The translations under genes were made by a program, and so were the position numbers. From Sinohyriopsis cumingii (lineage: Eukaryota > Mollusca > Bivalvia > Unionida > Unionidae), in contig CM068841.1 in the NCBI GenBank assembly GCA_028554795.2, positions 26,593,308 through 26,657,307 of the forward strand: 64,000 bases of DNA, in the 5' to 3' direction. The notes beneath the pieces were generated by a model. The model searched no databases. It was not told where the DNA came from and saw nothing but the letters and a program-made list of their open reading frames with translations. Positions within the stretch are counted from its first letter, which is position 1, and every line of letters starts with the position of its first letter. This document shows, in pieces, positions 11,906 to 24,890 of the stretch.

Positions 11906-13421
11906 TGCTAGGCACGATATTGGCGCTAGTAGCAATGTTGTATTCTGAGTTTACTGTTTAATTAATGCCTAATGTTACACCAAGTACGTCAACAAATAAT
12001 GCAATCTTACATTTGCAATCCTATCAGTGGACTGTTGTAACGAAGCTGTAAAGTGAGTGGTTACATTAAGAAAACCCCTTTGTCAAAACTAGATGTACTT
12101 GCATATTGGTTGTGTCAGTTTGGTTGAAATAAAGGGGTTTAGTTCATTAATATACTGACTTTATTTCTTCAGTGTGTTGTCTGTGAACAGTTATGGTAAA
12201 GTTTTATCAGCAACAAAGAAATTAGGACAAACAGTATGAACCAAACGTGCATTTGCTCTCATGTACATGGTACAGGCGTTGTTTCAAACAAGTTTTGAAA
12301 TCTTTTAAGATGCCATTTTATAATGAACTTTCAGTAAGTAAAAAGAAAAATTCTTGATTAAGGGTAGTTGATTAAACATTTGTACTAACTTGCAATTACA
12401 ATATTGTAATCTAGTTACTCAGTTAAAATTCATTGCAATGTATAGCTTCTGTTCTATTTTTAGTCATATATACTGCCAAAATACATTGAATGTGAATTTG
12501 ATGGATTTTAACATGCACCAGAAGTGTTTATAAATATAGATAGAACTAAGTAAATCTTCTACTTTAAACTAATGTATTGCTTAATATCAATGATAAATGC
12601 AAATATGCATTTTGGGAAATAGATGGCATAATACACATAAGGTAATGAAAACAACATGCATGCAAATATACATACATACAATGATGCATACATACACACA
12701 CACAGTAGTTGGGAGCCATAGAACCCGACCATGTTATAAGGCCTTAGAACACAATTAATTTTACTATATGTTCTCTACATTTGTTTCTCAGTAATGACCT
12801 TTCCACTGTGTGACAATCAATACAAATCATATGTTAACCTAAAATACCTTCAAAGAAGACTTCACAGTGAAGTTCTTGTCAAAGGTTGACCTGCTCTTTT
12901 TTGAGATGCTGGACTGTCAACAGAGCAGCATGTAAACAGAACACAGATTTCACTTCTGGATCATCACCAAGGCCTTATTACTCACTGTGCACTGTCGCCG
13001 AAATATGCGCGGACAACCACACCCTGAGCTCATATTCTCAGAATAAACAATAACCTTTATATCCCTACCAAACATGCATAAATGAAACTCTTCTATCATC
13101 ACCAAAATAAGAGAGGAAAAAATGTTCTTAAAATAGACTAGAACTACATTTGTGGGTACTGAACTGGAAGTACTGATTGTGACCTGATTCAATAAGAAAC
13201 AAGATCAGATACCCCAAACAATTTTGGTGGGTGGGGGTGGGGGGTGCAGGTGCAAAAATACATGCTTCATTGGCACAGTTAAGATCTTTAATCAATGCAT
13301 ATTAAATGAGAAATACACCTGTAGTGAAAACGGAGAAGGCATATATATTTTACTTTATTCAGAGAGCCACCCATTGGTACATGTATACAGAGTATTAACA
13401 CCATGTACTCGCCCCCAAATA
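11906..13421. other. Intron 1 sequence with small simple repeats
   Basis: AT-rich with no gene seen. A short CATA/CA microsatellite lies at about 12665-12705, and a G-rich run (GGG, five G and six G separated by single T) at 13226-13250. Confidence 0.5.
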
Positions 13422-13680
13422 GGGGCCCCGAGTGGCCGAGTGGTCTGAAGCGCTCTTCGTTACGGATCACTGCCATCTCACCTCTGTCTGCGACCGTTCG
13501 AGTCTCGGATTCAGCCAATGTGGATATGTGAGAAAGCTTGCCAGTAGCTTCTTGTGGGTCGGTGGTTCTTTCCGGGGTTTTCCCGGGTTCTTCCTCCACC
13601 ATTAATACTGGCCGCCATGTATAGCCTATCGTGTGCTGAAAAATGACGCTAAACCCCACAAGAACAACAACAACAACAAC
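13422..13680 (+). mobile_element. SINE family A, full-length copy
   Basis: It has the complete Leu/Ser-tRNA-like head: GGGGCCCCGAGTGGCCGAG, then TGGTCTGAAGCGC, with box-B-like CGTTCGAGTCTC. The body is GAGAAAGCTTGCCAGTAGC, the core GCCGCCATGTATAGCC, and the tail AACAACAACAAC. I see no clear target-site duplication. An apparent 123-codon minus-strand frame here is only the SINE and its flank read backwards. Confidence 0.88.
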
Positions 13681-13729
13681 TCACCTGCGAATCATTGAAT
13701 CCACAGTACAAATAATTTCATTGAAACTA

Positions 13730-13755
13730 CGCACACACACACACACACACACACT
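13730..13755. repeat. (CA)n microsatellite
   Basis: About 12 CA units starting within 50 bases of the SINE tail. Confidence 0.9.
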
Positions 13756-15326
13756 TTTAAAAATATTCAGTACTTTTGTCACAGTTGATTTGGTCTGAAT
13801 AGAGTGGGAAAAAATAGCCACAATCATGTAACGAATGATGAAGCACATTTACTTTTCGGTCGATCCCAAGTCGGTAAAAATTGGTTTGCGTTTTAAGCTG
13901 CCATTGGTAGCATTTGTAAGCATTAACTTTTTTCCTGCAGAAAGGAAACTTTCATGGCACAGTAAACGTGTTCCAGTCACATTGGAAATGGAACAATCCA
14001 TCAGATTATATTGCTTTTGTTTAAGTTTGTTACTGTCTTCCTTTGAAGAAAGGTTCTTTTTTTATTAAAGATTGTAGTTTGCTTTCTTTGATAAAGGGTG
14101 CATGCGTTATTGAAGTCACCACTAAATGACAGCTTTGGAGAACCAAACAAATGCCTGTTTCTTATTGTGGTGGAAACATCAAATAATTGTATTGCATGAT
14201 TTAGCTGATTTTTTTTTCATTTCCTTTGTATGTTTTCATAACAATCGGTGCTTTAAAGATGATTTTGTTTCTTTGAAATTTCAGCAAAATATTTTATCTG
14301 GGTGCATATTTAAATAAGGAATTGGCTTGTATTTGGTAGATTGTAGTTGCTGTTCCTCCTTGCCTATTGAATAAACCAACAAGTAAGATCTTGGGAGGGG
14401 GGTTGTTTGTTTTACATTGGTGGTAGCGGAGTGATGCTGCCTTCCACACATGCATCAGAAATTTAGAAAGAGTCAACGGATGATAGACTTACAGGTGTTC
14501 TGGTTTGATGACAGGGATTATTACAGAAAATGTGAGTGTACTAAAGGATTTAATTCTGAGTGAAAAGATGAGGAATTTTACTTACAATCCACATACAAAT
14601 GTCAGTGTATGTAAACATATGAATTACTAATGAGTGGCCTAAAATGCGATGAAAGATAGATTATGAGATAATTCCTCATCTGGTTGATCTCCTCTAACAG
14701 GAATGTCAACAGCAAAATAGCGGATATTTCACAACATACACTACACTACTTATGCTAGATGTCAAAATAAGTGGAGTATATAACAAAGCACTGTTGAGAT
14801 GGTTTGTCAGTATGGACAAAGCATTTGTTTATGTAACAGTATATAAATTTCAGTGTATTTTATATCAAGTTTGCTGCTTCTTTTCATGGGGCCTCTGAGT
14901 TTTCTACTCCAAACCATTGGTTGTATATACAAGTTTAAACAGCCATCAATGTCGGCAGTAAAAATATTTGGCAGATGGTATATTTTGCCTGCAGTAAGGA
15001 AAAAATATCACAATTTGCAACATTCGTGAAGCCCTGCGTGATCCATGAATAAACTTTTTGCACGTTATTTTTTTGTACTTTGAAGAGTAAAAACTTTTCT
15101 CTTATATGAGAAAAATACATAAAAAATTTCAGGAGCCCCCTGCCACGATCATCTTGTTTTACTCATACATGATCTCTTCCCCAAAATGATAATCAACTTT
15201 TTTACATTATTTTGGATACTTTTAAATTTTTTTTTATGAATTATATGAAATTTTGGGAGCCACACTATGAGTATGTTATATCCAAATTAGTGTTATAACG
15301 GAGTGTGCTATAGTGGGGCCACACTC

Positions 15327-15397
<71 letters not shown>

Positions 15398-16689
15398 TCT
15401 TGCATACAAGCCCATTCGTGTATAAGCTGACAATCAAACTGAGCAGGTATAAAACATTAAAAGTGCATGACCCACAACTCCGACATCTCAAGATGCACGA
15501 AGTAAGTTCTAAATGCATTTATTTAGGGAAACAAATTTTAAAAAATGTACATGTATACTTAAGTAATTTATTTAATTTTCTGTTTTCTTATTGTTTCTAC
15601 CTAATTTAGATTTGTGTATAATTTGATCGAATGATGACAATAATTTAGCAATCGGGAGTTGCTGTAACACTACCTCTCCCTTTTTATTGTTTATGCTTAT
15701 TGCATTGGATATTTTATATCAGTGCACTGGTAATTACAATTTTACTTTGCTTTAAAATTGTAAATACCTGCCTCATTAAAATGTAATCCCTGTATGACAA
15801 CACAACGAACAACAATACTTTTCGATCCAACGCTTGCAATTTGGCTACTGAACCTATTTACATAATGGCGCCACCACATGTACATTGTAGGTTTGATTAC
15901 CTGCTGAATTAAGTACATCCCTTGGAGTCAAATCATGGGCACCATTGTGCTAAACTTTAATGAGATCTCTAAAAGACAATAAGGAAGTTGAAAATTATGT
16001 TAATACCGTAAAAGCTGAGTTGGTAGTTTGGTTTGATGTATATGACCGTACACCATACCTGTCAACTTTCACGCTGGGAGAAGAAGAAAAAACTACCGAT
16101 TTTTGGGGTCGCTTCACGCTTACCTCCCAATTTCATAATATCAGATTTTTGCAGAGAACTCCTGATTATTACATTACGTCTTAGATTTGATTTTCATTTC
16201 TTTTAGATCAGAAAAGTCATACATGTTCTATTTTATCACCTGTGAATTATTGTTGTGACAAAATGATTACTTTTCAAGAAAGAATTTGCTTCTTCACTAA
16301 AGAATGTTAAGTTTAAACATTATTCATGTAAATTAATGATTTGTTTTACTTCTACAATAATAAAAAAAATAAAAAATGAACCAGAACAAAAAAGTAAAAA
16401 AAAACAATAAAATCATCCACAATTAATTTCATTTCCAAGAATGATCACTATGAATGCTGTAACTCCATATGCTATAGTGCCATTCCTAATAAAGGTATAT
16501 GGTATATACCAATGTTAATCACCATCATTAAATTAAAAGATGGAATGAAATACATACCACACAGTAAATATGTCCTCAAAAAACTAATTCAGAATGCATG
16601 TTTTATAGTAAACAATAGTAAATTCTTTATGAGTTGACAATAAAGGGAATAAGGTCAGATATACGAGGGTAAAATAGTTGCTACATGTA
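13756..16689. other. Intron 1 sequence; microsatellite only
   Basis: No gene recognised. Short open frames at 13835-14068 and 15313-15609 are AT-rich or microsatellite-derived. Confidence 0.5.
15328..15398. repeat. Compound (TG)n (TATG)n (TG)n (TA)n microsatellite
   Basis: Four adjacent simple blocks: TG, then TATG, then TG again, then about ten TA. Alternating purine-pyrimidine runs of this kind can adopt Z-DNA or cruciform forms (general knowledge). Confidence 0.92.
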
Positions 16690-16926
16690 GGGCCCTGAGT
16701 GGCTGAGTGGTCTAAAGTGCTCATCATTACGGATCACTGCCATCTTAACTCTGAATGGGTTAGAGTCTCGGGTTCGGCCAATGTGGGTATGTGAGAAAGC
16801 TTGCCAGTAGCTTCTTGTGGGTCTGTGGTTCTTTCCGGGGTTATTCCTCCACCATTAATACTGGCCGCCATGTATAGCCTATCTTGTGCTGAACAGTGAC
16901 GTTAAACCCTACAGCAACAACAACAA
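16690..16926 (+). mobile_element. SINE family A, full-length copy
   Basis: The head is GGGCCCTGAGTGGCTGAGTG with GGTTAGAGTCTCGGGTTCGG, the body GAGAAAGCTTGCCAGTAGC, and the core CCATGTATAGCCTATC. The tail is CAACAACAACAAC. The body has a short deletion near TTCCGGGGTTATTCC relative to the other copies. Confidence 0.87.
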
Positions 16927-18441
16927 CTACAAAAGCCACATGTATGGTGCCATGAGGCTGCCTATTTAGGTACCTTTAGTTGAACAAAATTGGGAATCCT
17001 TTATTTGTCAATCAGTTGCCTCTACACACAATAGTTTAGAATGTGGTATATTTAAATTATGACGGAGGGCTAGTAGTTCTCACAAAATAGTTACATTGAT
17101 AAGGATTAACTTCTAATTAGTCACGTTGGCTTTCTTTGCTTGCTTATTTCAGACAAATCTTCAGCTATTATGCATTTTGACCACAGTTGACAAGAATATG
17201 AAAATAGGGCATTCCCTGGGGGGAAATAGGGCATGTCACAGGGAGAAACGCGAGTCTTTTTGCGAATTTCATGTCTATTGGACCAGGATGATCGATGAAT
17301 ATTTACTGAAAACAAGGCTTTAAAAATGGCACGTAAAACCTCCTGATTTTAGGTCCCAGTCTCTCTGTTTTTATTCAGTCTCCCTACTTGGCTTTTGAAA
17401 AATTCATAGGTGTGCCTTACACCTCTTTTTGCAAAACTACGGTAACTGTGCTAATATTATGGAATAAAAGGCAATTGCACATCAATGTACTGGCATAGTT
17501 GCCGGTCATAATTCCCTCTGAACACAAGCCAGTTTCATGGTTTTAATGATTAAATTTCCTATACTGCTGTCACAAAATAAAAGACAGTTTCACTGACTAT
17601 CAACATAGGAGATGCCAAAACATCAAACTTTAAATTGTGTATAAAGTTATGTTTGTTCAGCCAAAACACAAAACTAAAATTGATTCATGTTGAATCTTAG
17701 TTGATCTATATGAGGATTTTAGCCTTTATTATTACCACTCTTCATGAACATGTAAATTACGCTGGTTATGTGCATTATACAATTAAACGTGCATACCTTT
17801 TTAAAAATATTACCTCAATTTGTAGGATTGCTTATTTCATTAAAAAGGAGTAACTCATGAGCATGTGAAGCAGCTATTCATTACAAATAAGTGACTCGTG
17901 AGCATGTATTTCAACATGAAGCGGCTGTTAAGGACTAGCTCAAATGTTATCTGAAGAATGCAATTTGGTCAAAACAATGAATAAAGCAAAGTCTGCATCT
18001 ACTATATTTGGGAATAAATAATGATTTAAGTGACACTGTGCATGCTTTGCACTGTATAAGCACTGTACATTATAGTTCAGCCTGGTCTCTCAGGTAAACT
18101 CAACCGGCCCATGAATTTTGAAGTCTATTTACCTTTATTTAATTTCGTGTTGGAGAAATAAAATATGCACATACAAAATAATAACAAAGTCAATCATAGT
18201 TCTTTATAACAGTTTGATAATTGTTGGGTCATCGATAGTTATTTTCTTTACATGCCTATGTCTTCGGACATGGAAAAGTTATTGTTTCATGTCCCAAGAT
18301 TTACAGCCATTACAGTAGTCAACAAAAAGACCTGAAAACTGTAAAGTTTAGACATTGGTCCATAGATAAGCTGACACACCCTTCCCCTTCTTCCAGGCCT
18401 CTATTTTTTTCCTAACTTGTTCGGCTTTTCTCGAGTCTATA

Positions 18442-18481
<40 letters not shown>

Positions 18482-19084
18482 TTATTTTGCGTGTGTCTGT
18501 TCCCACGTCCCTCTTTAGGTCTCATTTCTCCCTTTTCAGTTCTCACTTCTCCCTGTTCTGTCCAAAAGGAGAAGTCACTCTTCCCTAAAAATTCGTCTAG
18601 CTTGACGCTAGCTACGACATCATAGCCTCAACTTGATTTGTTGTGGTTGAGGCTACGATCTGATCCCATATCATGTAATGGAGCAAAAAAAATCATCACT
18701 AAAGTCAGAAAAACAAACAGTGTAGAAATTTACTACATAAGTATAATCATGTTGTGAAAGAAGTTTGGCTTATTTTGAATTTATTAAGCCCATCGACGAT
18801 AAAATAAATTGGCATGGATACACTAACCTCACTGTCTCCACCATGACAGATAATGCGAGACTCTCGCCGTGACCTCTTTTCTGCGTAAGGCTTGCCAAAC
18901 CATATTTGGATATTCTACGCTACGTTATTATCAATCAAGTGGCGAATAATCACTTTTTGGTGGAATTTCAAAGTTGCTGATAAACCGTATTTACTTTTAA
19001 TGCACAGAATTTATGACTCAAACCGCGCCAGATTTTTACTACTATTTGTTTACGTTTACAAATAAGGCCTAAATGTCCTTTGTT
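16927..19084. other. Intron 1 sequence; (TA)n run at 18443-18477
   Basis: No gene recognised. A perfect TA run of about 17 units lies at 18443-18477. A small inverted repeat near 18605-18655 pairs GCTACGACATCATAGCCTCA with a later TTGAGGCTACG. Confidence 0.5.
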
Positions 19085-19100
19085 CTTGGCATCCGTCCGT

Positions 19101-21775
19101 CTACGGGAGACGATGGCGTAGCTCCAAAGTAAGCTTTTGTCTATCCTTCTTTCTAGCTCTCTTTTCAGCTTGTTTTATTCTTCTCCCTTCCTCTGCGTTT
19201 TGAACTCCCTGCCTGACAGCTAGGCACCAGCTGGAATGGTTGTTTGCACAGCTCTCCCAGTCGTTGACATTGATGTTTGCCGTCTTCATGTCCTTCTTGC
19301 AAACATCTTTGTAGCGCAGATGTGGTCGTCCAGTTGGTCGTGTACCTTCTGCTAACTCCCCATATAACAGGTCCTTGGGAATGCGACCTGGGTCCATTCT
19401 TTTGACATGGCCAAGCCAGTGAAGGCGCCTCTCGCTGAGAATGGAGAACATGCTGTTCATGTTGGCGCGTTCTAGAACCTCTGTGTTGGGTACTTTGTCC
19501 TGCCACTGGATGTGCAGAATGCGCCGCAGACATCTCAGGTGGAAGCTGTTGAGTTTCCACTCGTGTCTTGCATAGGTGGTCCATGTTTCGCTGCTGTAGA
19601 GAAGTGAGCTGAGTCCGCAGGCTTGGTAGACACACAGTTTGGTCTTCTCTGTGAGGTTGGGGTTGTTCCAGACTCGCTGGTTAAGTCTGGCCATCACTGC
19701 TGCTGCCTTGGCAATACTGCCGTTCACCTCAGAATCAATGGAGAGTGAGCTGGAGATGTTCGACCTGAGGTATGTGAAGTTCTCGACAACTTCCAAGTTG
19801 TACCCATCGATGGTGACGGGGGAGGGGAGTCTGCGTCCTGCGCCATGACGTTCGTTTTCTTCAAACTGATGGTCAGTCCAAATTCCTTACAAGCATGGGA
19901 GAGGTGGCATACCAGCTGCTGCAGTCCATCTTCCATGTGTGATGTCAAGGCTGCATCGTCAGCGAAGAGCAATTCACGGATGAGTACCTCTGTGACGTTA
20001 GTCTTAGCACGGAGATGGGCGATGTTGAACAGCTTGCCATCAGCCCTGGTATGGATGTATACTCCCTTGCTGCAGTCCTATAATGCATACTGGAGAAGCA
20101 AGGAGAAGAAGATGGCAAAGAGCGTTGGCGCAAAGACACAGCCTTGTTTTACTCCGCTGATGACTGGGAATGCTTCAGATGTTGCGCCATTGAAGCACAC
20201 TGTGCTGTGCATGTTCTCGTGGAACGACATGATGACAGCAAGCAGACGTGGGGGGCAGCCGATCTTCTGCAGGAGTCTGAAGAGTCCACTCCGACTAACC
20301 AGGTCAAACGCCTTCGTCAGGTCTATGAAGGCAATGTAGAGGGGCATCTGCTGCTCGCGACACTTCTCCTGCAGCTGACGTAGTGAGAAGATCATGTCTA
20401 CAGTTGACCTGCCGGCTCAGAATCCACACTGGGACTCTGGGTAGACGCGGGAGGCTAGGATCTGCAAGCGCGCCAAGGCAACACGGGCGAAAGCCTTTCC
20501 AACGATGCTGAGGAGGGAGATGCCCCGATAGTTGTTGCAGTCACTATGGTCTCCTTTGTTTTTGTACAAAGTGACGATGTTGGCGTCACGCATGTCCTGT
20601 GGGATGTATCCCTGTTCCCAGCAAAGGCAGAGGAGTGTGTATAGGGGCTGGAGCAGTGCTGGTTTTCTGCTCCTGAGGACTTCAGACGGAATGCCGTCAC
20701 TTCCAGGATGGGCTGTGTGTCTAGCTCCTCCATGACAGGCAGGTCTGGAATGGCATCCAGGGCAGTTCCAGTGACATTGTTTTGGGTTGCATATAGCTCG
20801 AGATAGTGCTCAACCCACTGCTGCAGTTGTTTCCCCTGATCTGTGATGACTTCGCCTGTCTTGGACTTGAGGGGGGCGGTCTGTCGCCTTTTTGATAGCC
20901 TCATACATTCCTCTTGTATCCCCGGTGTCAGCAGCTGTCTGTATACTGTTGCAAAGGTTCAGCCAGTAGGTGTTGGCACAGCGGTGGGCAGTCTTCTGGG
21001 CATTGTTCCTTGCAATCCTGAGGGCTTGTAGTGTTCTGGGGCTAGGTGCAGCCTTGTATGCCAGGAGGGCTTTCCTCTTTGCCTCAGTCACGGGCTCCAT
21101 CTCCTCCCAGTTTGCCTCATACCAGTCGACATTCTTTCACTCCCTCTTCCCATAAGCTGTGATGGCTGAATTGTACACAGAGTCACGGATATGAGACCAC
21201 TTGGAGTAAATGGTGTCATCAGGTGTCACTTTGGTGAGGGCTTCCTTCAGTTTGCTGATGAACTGCTGTGTTTTCTCTGGGTTGCTTGTACAGCAGGTGT
21301 TGATGCGTGGGTGACCCTTCTTCTTGGCATGGTGCAGCTTCTTGGGTAATATTTGCACCTTGCTGGCCATGAGGGAATGGTCCGTGTCACAATCGGCACC
21401 GTGGTAGCTGTGGGTGAGGAGGACACTGGCCAGTTCTGCACGCCTGGTGATGACGAGGTCTAGCTGGTGCCAGTGGCGTGAACGTGGGTGTCTCTACGAC
21501 ACCTGGTGAATCTCCTTGCATTTGAAGAAAGTGTTGGTCACACATAGGCTGTGGGAGCAGCACATGTCCGGCAGTCGCTGACCATTCTCGTTGATCTTGC
21601 CCCTTCCGTTAAAGCCGAGACAGGTGGACCAGGCCTCATGGTCAGCTCCCACTCTAGCATTGAAGTCTCCTAGTAAGTAAAGGCTTTCACTGTTGGGGAT
21701 ACTGGATATTGCCTGATCCAGAGCCTCATAAAAGTTGTCTTTCTCCTCGTAGTTGGAGCAGAGGGTTGTGGTCTA
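19101..21775 (-). pseudogene. LINE polyprotein, main part: endonuclease end, reverse transcriptase, C-terminus
   Basis: Read on the minus strand from the high coordinate: LLGDFNARVGAD (GDFNAR codons at 21653-21670) and later HQLDLVITRR and DTDHSLM, endonuclease motifs. Next, about 20704 to 20440, come GSDGIPSEVLRSRKPALLQ and NNYRGISLLSIVGKAFAR, the early RT motifs. IAFIDLTKAFDLVSR and GVKQGCVFAPTLFAIFF lie in 20150-20340, and LLFADDAALTSH (the catalytic FADD box) at about 19970. The end is RRLHWLGHVKRMD and PTGRPHLRYKDVCK. Breaks seen: a stop in the SQCGF-AGRSTVD segment near 20415, a stop near 20077 after LLLQYAL, a frameshift near 19815, a deletion with frame change near 20705-20715, and a stop after KEIHQVS near 21500. 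Confidence 0.9.
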
Positions 21776-22636
21776 AGGTTGACATTGCCCGGGGTGGGAG
21801 TGGGAGACAAGCGCCCCAATCCTCCAAAAAATGCCCCATACAGCTTGCGTCTCTGACTGCCTCTGTCCACTAAAATCCAGCTCCTGGCCTTCGCGAGTGG
21901 CTTAGATTTGAAGCCCGGCAGACCATGTTTCCTACTAACAGGAGAAGGGGTGAAGGCGGCCCACTGGCGCCTTAAAACCAGTTGCTTCGGGTAGATGGGA
22001 CTCGTAAACCTTGGATGGTAGCTCGTCAAGGAGAAGGAAAACTCCGATTCCAAACCTCTGCTGCCTTGTGGCTACTCATGGGAAAGGCTAAGGGAGTAAA
22101 CCCCGACAAAACCCAGAGATGGAGTCCCTAAGGTGGTCTGACATTGAATTCAATGTCATTCCGGCAACTCCTGCGACGCCGTTGGTGCCAAGCTGTATCG
22201 GCTTTCGTCGTTCCCTTGGGCACACCAGCTGCGTGGAGAGGGGGGATCTGCTGCATGGACAACAGCTGATTCTCCATACCACCCTGCCCAGGCTTCATAG
22301 CTCCACTGGAGAGGACACTCCAGTGTCATCGTACGGCGTCAGCACAACACGAGAAGTAGCATTTTAATGGTTCTAAGTCAAAGCTCGATTGGCGTAGAGC
22401 TTGGCGCCAGGGGTTACTTCTGACTGTGGGAGAGATCACCAGGTCTCACTGGACAGCTGCTGCCCGCCTCAAGCTGGGCAGCCCCCAGTCAGTAAGGTGC
22501 TGCCCACCATGGCCTGCCTGCTTCACTGGGTGCGTGGAGCTTAGAGAACCATCTCGACAAGTGGGCCACAAAACTCCGCACCAGGAAAGACTAAAAGAAG
22601 AAATAAGAAGACTCCAACTCTTCGTTTTGCAACCAG
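21776..22636 (+). mobile_element. LINE 5' region, inverted segment
   Basis: GC-rich sequence that precedes the endonuclease start in + orientation, so it should be the element's 5' untranslated or leader region. I know no family signature in it. It is attributed to the LINE because the + half of a twin-primed insertion extends from the internal priming point to the 5' end of the copied RNA, and because its base composition matches the flanking LINE parts and not the AT-rich intron. Where the LINE starts on its left side cannot be fixed without other copies. Confidence 0.6.
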
Positions 22637-22984
22637 GAATATCAGGACCATGTGTCCTGGATTGACCGCTGACCTACAGCAGATCGACGATGCACGGAAG
22701 ACTGCCGTCATTGAGAACTCTCCCGACTGAACATTGACATTGCCAGCCTCCAGGAGACCCGACTGGCTGACAGTGGCACCATCAGGGAAGCCAATTGCAC
22801 GTTCTTTTGGCAGGGGAAGCCCTCAGATGAACCTAGGCAACATGGTGTAGGCTTTGCCGTAAAGAACACGCTAATCGCCTTCATTGAACCTCCCTCATCA
22901 GGTACTGAGAGAATCCTTGCCCTCCGGCTGTCAACATCCTTAGGCCCGGTCAACATCTTCAGCGTGTATGCCCCAATCCTCTGT
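22637..22984 (+). pseudogene. LINE apurinic-type endonuclease, N-terminal part (inverted segment)
   Basis: In one + frame, ATRNIRTMCPGLTADLQQ carries the N-x-R-T motif that opens this endonuclease (Asn codon 22638-22640). After a frame change near 22720 it continues LNIDIASLQETRLADSG with the catalytic QE pair at 22751-22756. Then HGVGFAVKNTL, RILALRLS and NIFSVYAP follow. These are the usual order and spacing for APE-type LINE endonucleases. The reading then ends at the junction with unrelated intron DNA, and its continuation is found on the other strand near 21770. Confidence 0.88.
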
Positions 22985-24890
22985 CCTTATATGGCACACA
23001 AACAAACGCGGCTGAGAACAGAAATAATCATTATTTGAACTAATATGGCGGACAATCTAAACGAAAATATCGGATAAAAAAGGTGAACAAGATTTTACAA
23101 CTATTTTTACAATGATTTTCGATATTTCCGGTAGTAAATAAGAGGACTACTCAATTTACTGGATTATATACAATGAATATGTTCAAATTGTTATTATTGG
23201 GTTAAAAGAGCGCCAGGTGTGATTCACACCCGGCTTGCTCCATTGACAAGTATATGCTCATGTTAGTACCCTGTCCACGAGGTAGGAGTAAGGGTACTAA
23301 TATTAGTACTAGCTTGACCTTAGATCTGTATTTAGAACATAATTGCACAAATACTTGTGAAGAAAACTGGGGTCCAACTGAATTTTTTTTTTTTTATAGA
23401 CACAGGCCCAGGGCTGGTGACTTAAACTCACAAGCCCTGACTGAAATTCCACAAGTCCGGACACCAATTTCCATATACCGAAGATTTCCCTTTCTTAAAT
23501 ATTGTTACACAACATTGCAGTAGCTACACATTGAATGTAATAAATTCAATACATTTCAAAGGGGCTTGAAGGTAATGCAAGTGTCATTAGTGTTCATCAG
23601 GAAACTCACTAGGGACTGGATTATTCTAAGTTCAAACGTCTCTGCTGGCTTCTCTAGTGAATCTCCTAGTCTGGTTTGACATATCTCAAATTTGTCAAAA
23701 ATATAATACGTAGGGCTATACATATACATATAATACATTCTCATTCAAGGCAAAGATATTTAACAACTTTTGTTCTTATACATGCATCTAAATCTCTTTG
23801 ATTCACCTATAATGGGTTTTTCCACTTCCTAATCCTACCTATGCAAATTAGCACAGTAGGTTCACCCACTGCAGCCTCAAACACATCTCACTAGCTATTG
23901 TAAGCCAACTAAGTAACGTGAAATGGTTTATACCTGACCTCTTTACCTTGAATTGCTGTTATTTAAACTGCCCAAGGGATAGTTTTACATCAGCTCGAAT
24001 CGTGACTGTTTACTGTTTAAAATTGCTAAATGTAATGACCATATACTGAAAGTGGTAGGTTTTTCTTTCTTCCTACTTCTATTTTTGAAGATTACTGATA
24101 AATGTGTTTTCTCAAAATGTGACTGTCTTGGGTTTGGGAGTACAAAATCTATTTTTAGCATGACACGCCATGCTTCAATTTCATAGAAATCATGTCTCAA
24201 TTTAACTTAGGATTGGGGTGATCTGATTTTAATCAGATTGCGCCTTGTTATTGCAGGTATGTCAACATCTTGAAAATACATTTACACATTTCATAAAGTT
24301 TCCTCAGGCAAATTAGAATTTTTATTTACAGGCCAGAATTGCACCTTACTTAGAATACAGGAAGGGCCCGATCTAAAATTGGAAGGGCCCCGGGTGTCAG
24401 GCTGTCAGATTTTTTTAGCACTGAAATGGTACATGTACATACTTATACAACTGGATTTTTTTAAATAACAAATACTAAATGAAGATAGCTGTTTTGAATG
24501 TAGGAATATTTGAAATATTGAAAGATTAGCTTATATTGTGGTGTATTGTAATTTGCTCGAGTTCATATTTTTTCATATATTCGCTGACAGCACTAATTGT
24601 TAACTGTTTGATGTCTCATTTTCTGGATTAATCCATTTCATAATTAAGTTACACTACAGTTAAAATTTATGCACAGTAGGTTTAGTTAAGACTGCATAGA
24701 ATGCATCATTTCAGGGTCCAATAGCTAAGGTCACTGCCTGAAAAATAAAAAATTGACATTAGTTCATCACATACCTTGAACAAAATTTGTATTTATTTAT
24801 GCGCAATAAGTTTAGTTAAGACTGCATACAAATCTTTTGTTCCTTAATATCCAGTCTTCATTACCATTCTAGTACCTACATATAGGACTG
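22985..24890. other. Intron 1 sequence with pieces of a dispersed repeat
   Basis: No gene is recognised. 23320-23395 and 24440-24670 match 4325-4590. The rest is AT-rich. Confidence 0.5.

Larger units (their letters stand above)
19085..22984 (-). mobile_element. Non-LTR retrotransposon (RTE-like LINE), 5' part inverted
   Basis: The 3' part (about 19085-21775) lies on the minus strand and encodes the end of an endonuclease, the reverse transcriptase and the C-terminal region. The 5' part (about 21776-22984) lies on the + strand and encodes the endonuclease start. The two halves meet, in element terms, at the same point. The + half ends in VYAPIL-C (CAATCCTCTG at 22975-22984), and the minus half begins TTLCSNYEEKD (CAACCCTCTG just below 21770). 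They therefore overlap by only about ten bases of the parent element. That is the classic twin-priming product of target-primed reverse transcription. The short 3' region after the stop at 19101 fits RTE-type LINEs; the clade call is tentative. Stops and frameshifts make the copy inactive. Confidence 0.85.

Noticed and set aside
13226..13250. G-quadruplex candidate
   Set aside because: Only three runs of three or more G with single-base loops are present, so a stable three-layer quadruplex needs splitting of a run. Function is unsupported.
13422..13500. tRNA gene (Leu/Ser-like A and B boxes)
   Set aside because: The boxes belong to SINE heads. The acceptor stem does not close, a SINE body follows, and many copies exist.
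13288..13659. 123-codon open frame on the minus strand (and similar ones at 42972-43184, 49109-49372, 56688-56960, 61813-62037)
   Set aside because: All share a peptide because they are the same SINE family A read in one frame; there is no gene.
15276..15609. Overlapping open frames on both strands
   Set aside because: Both are dominated by translated TG/TA microsatellite.
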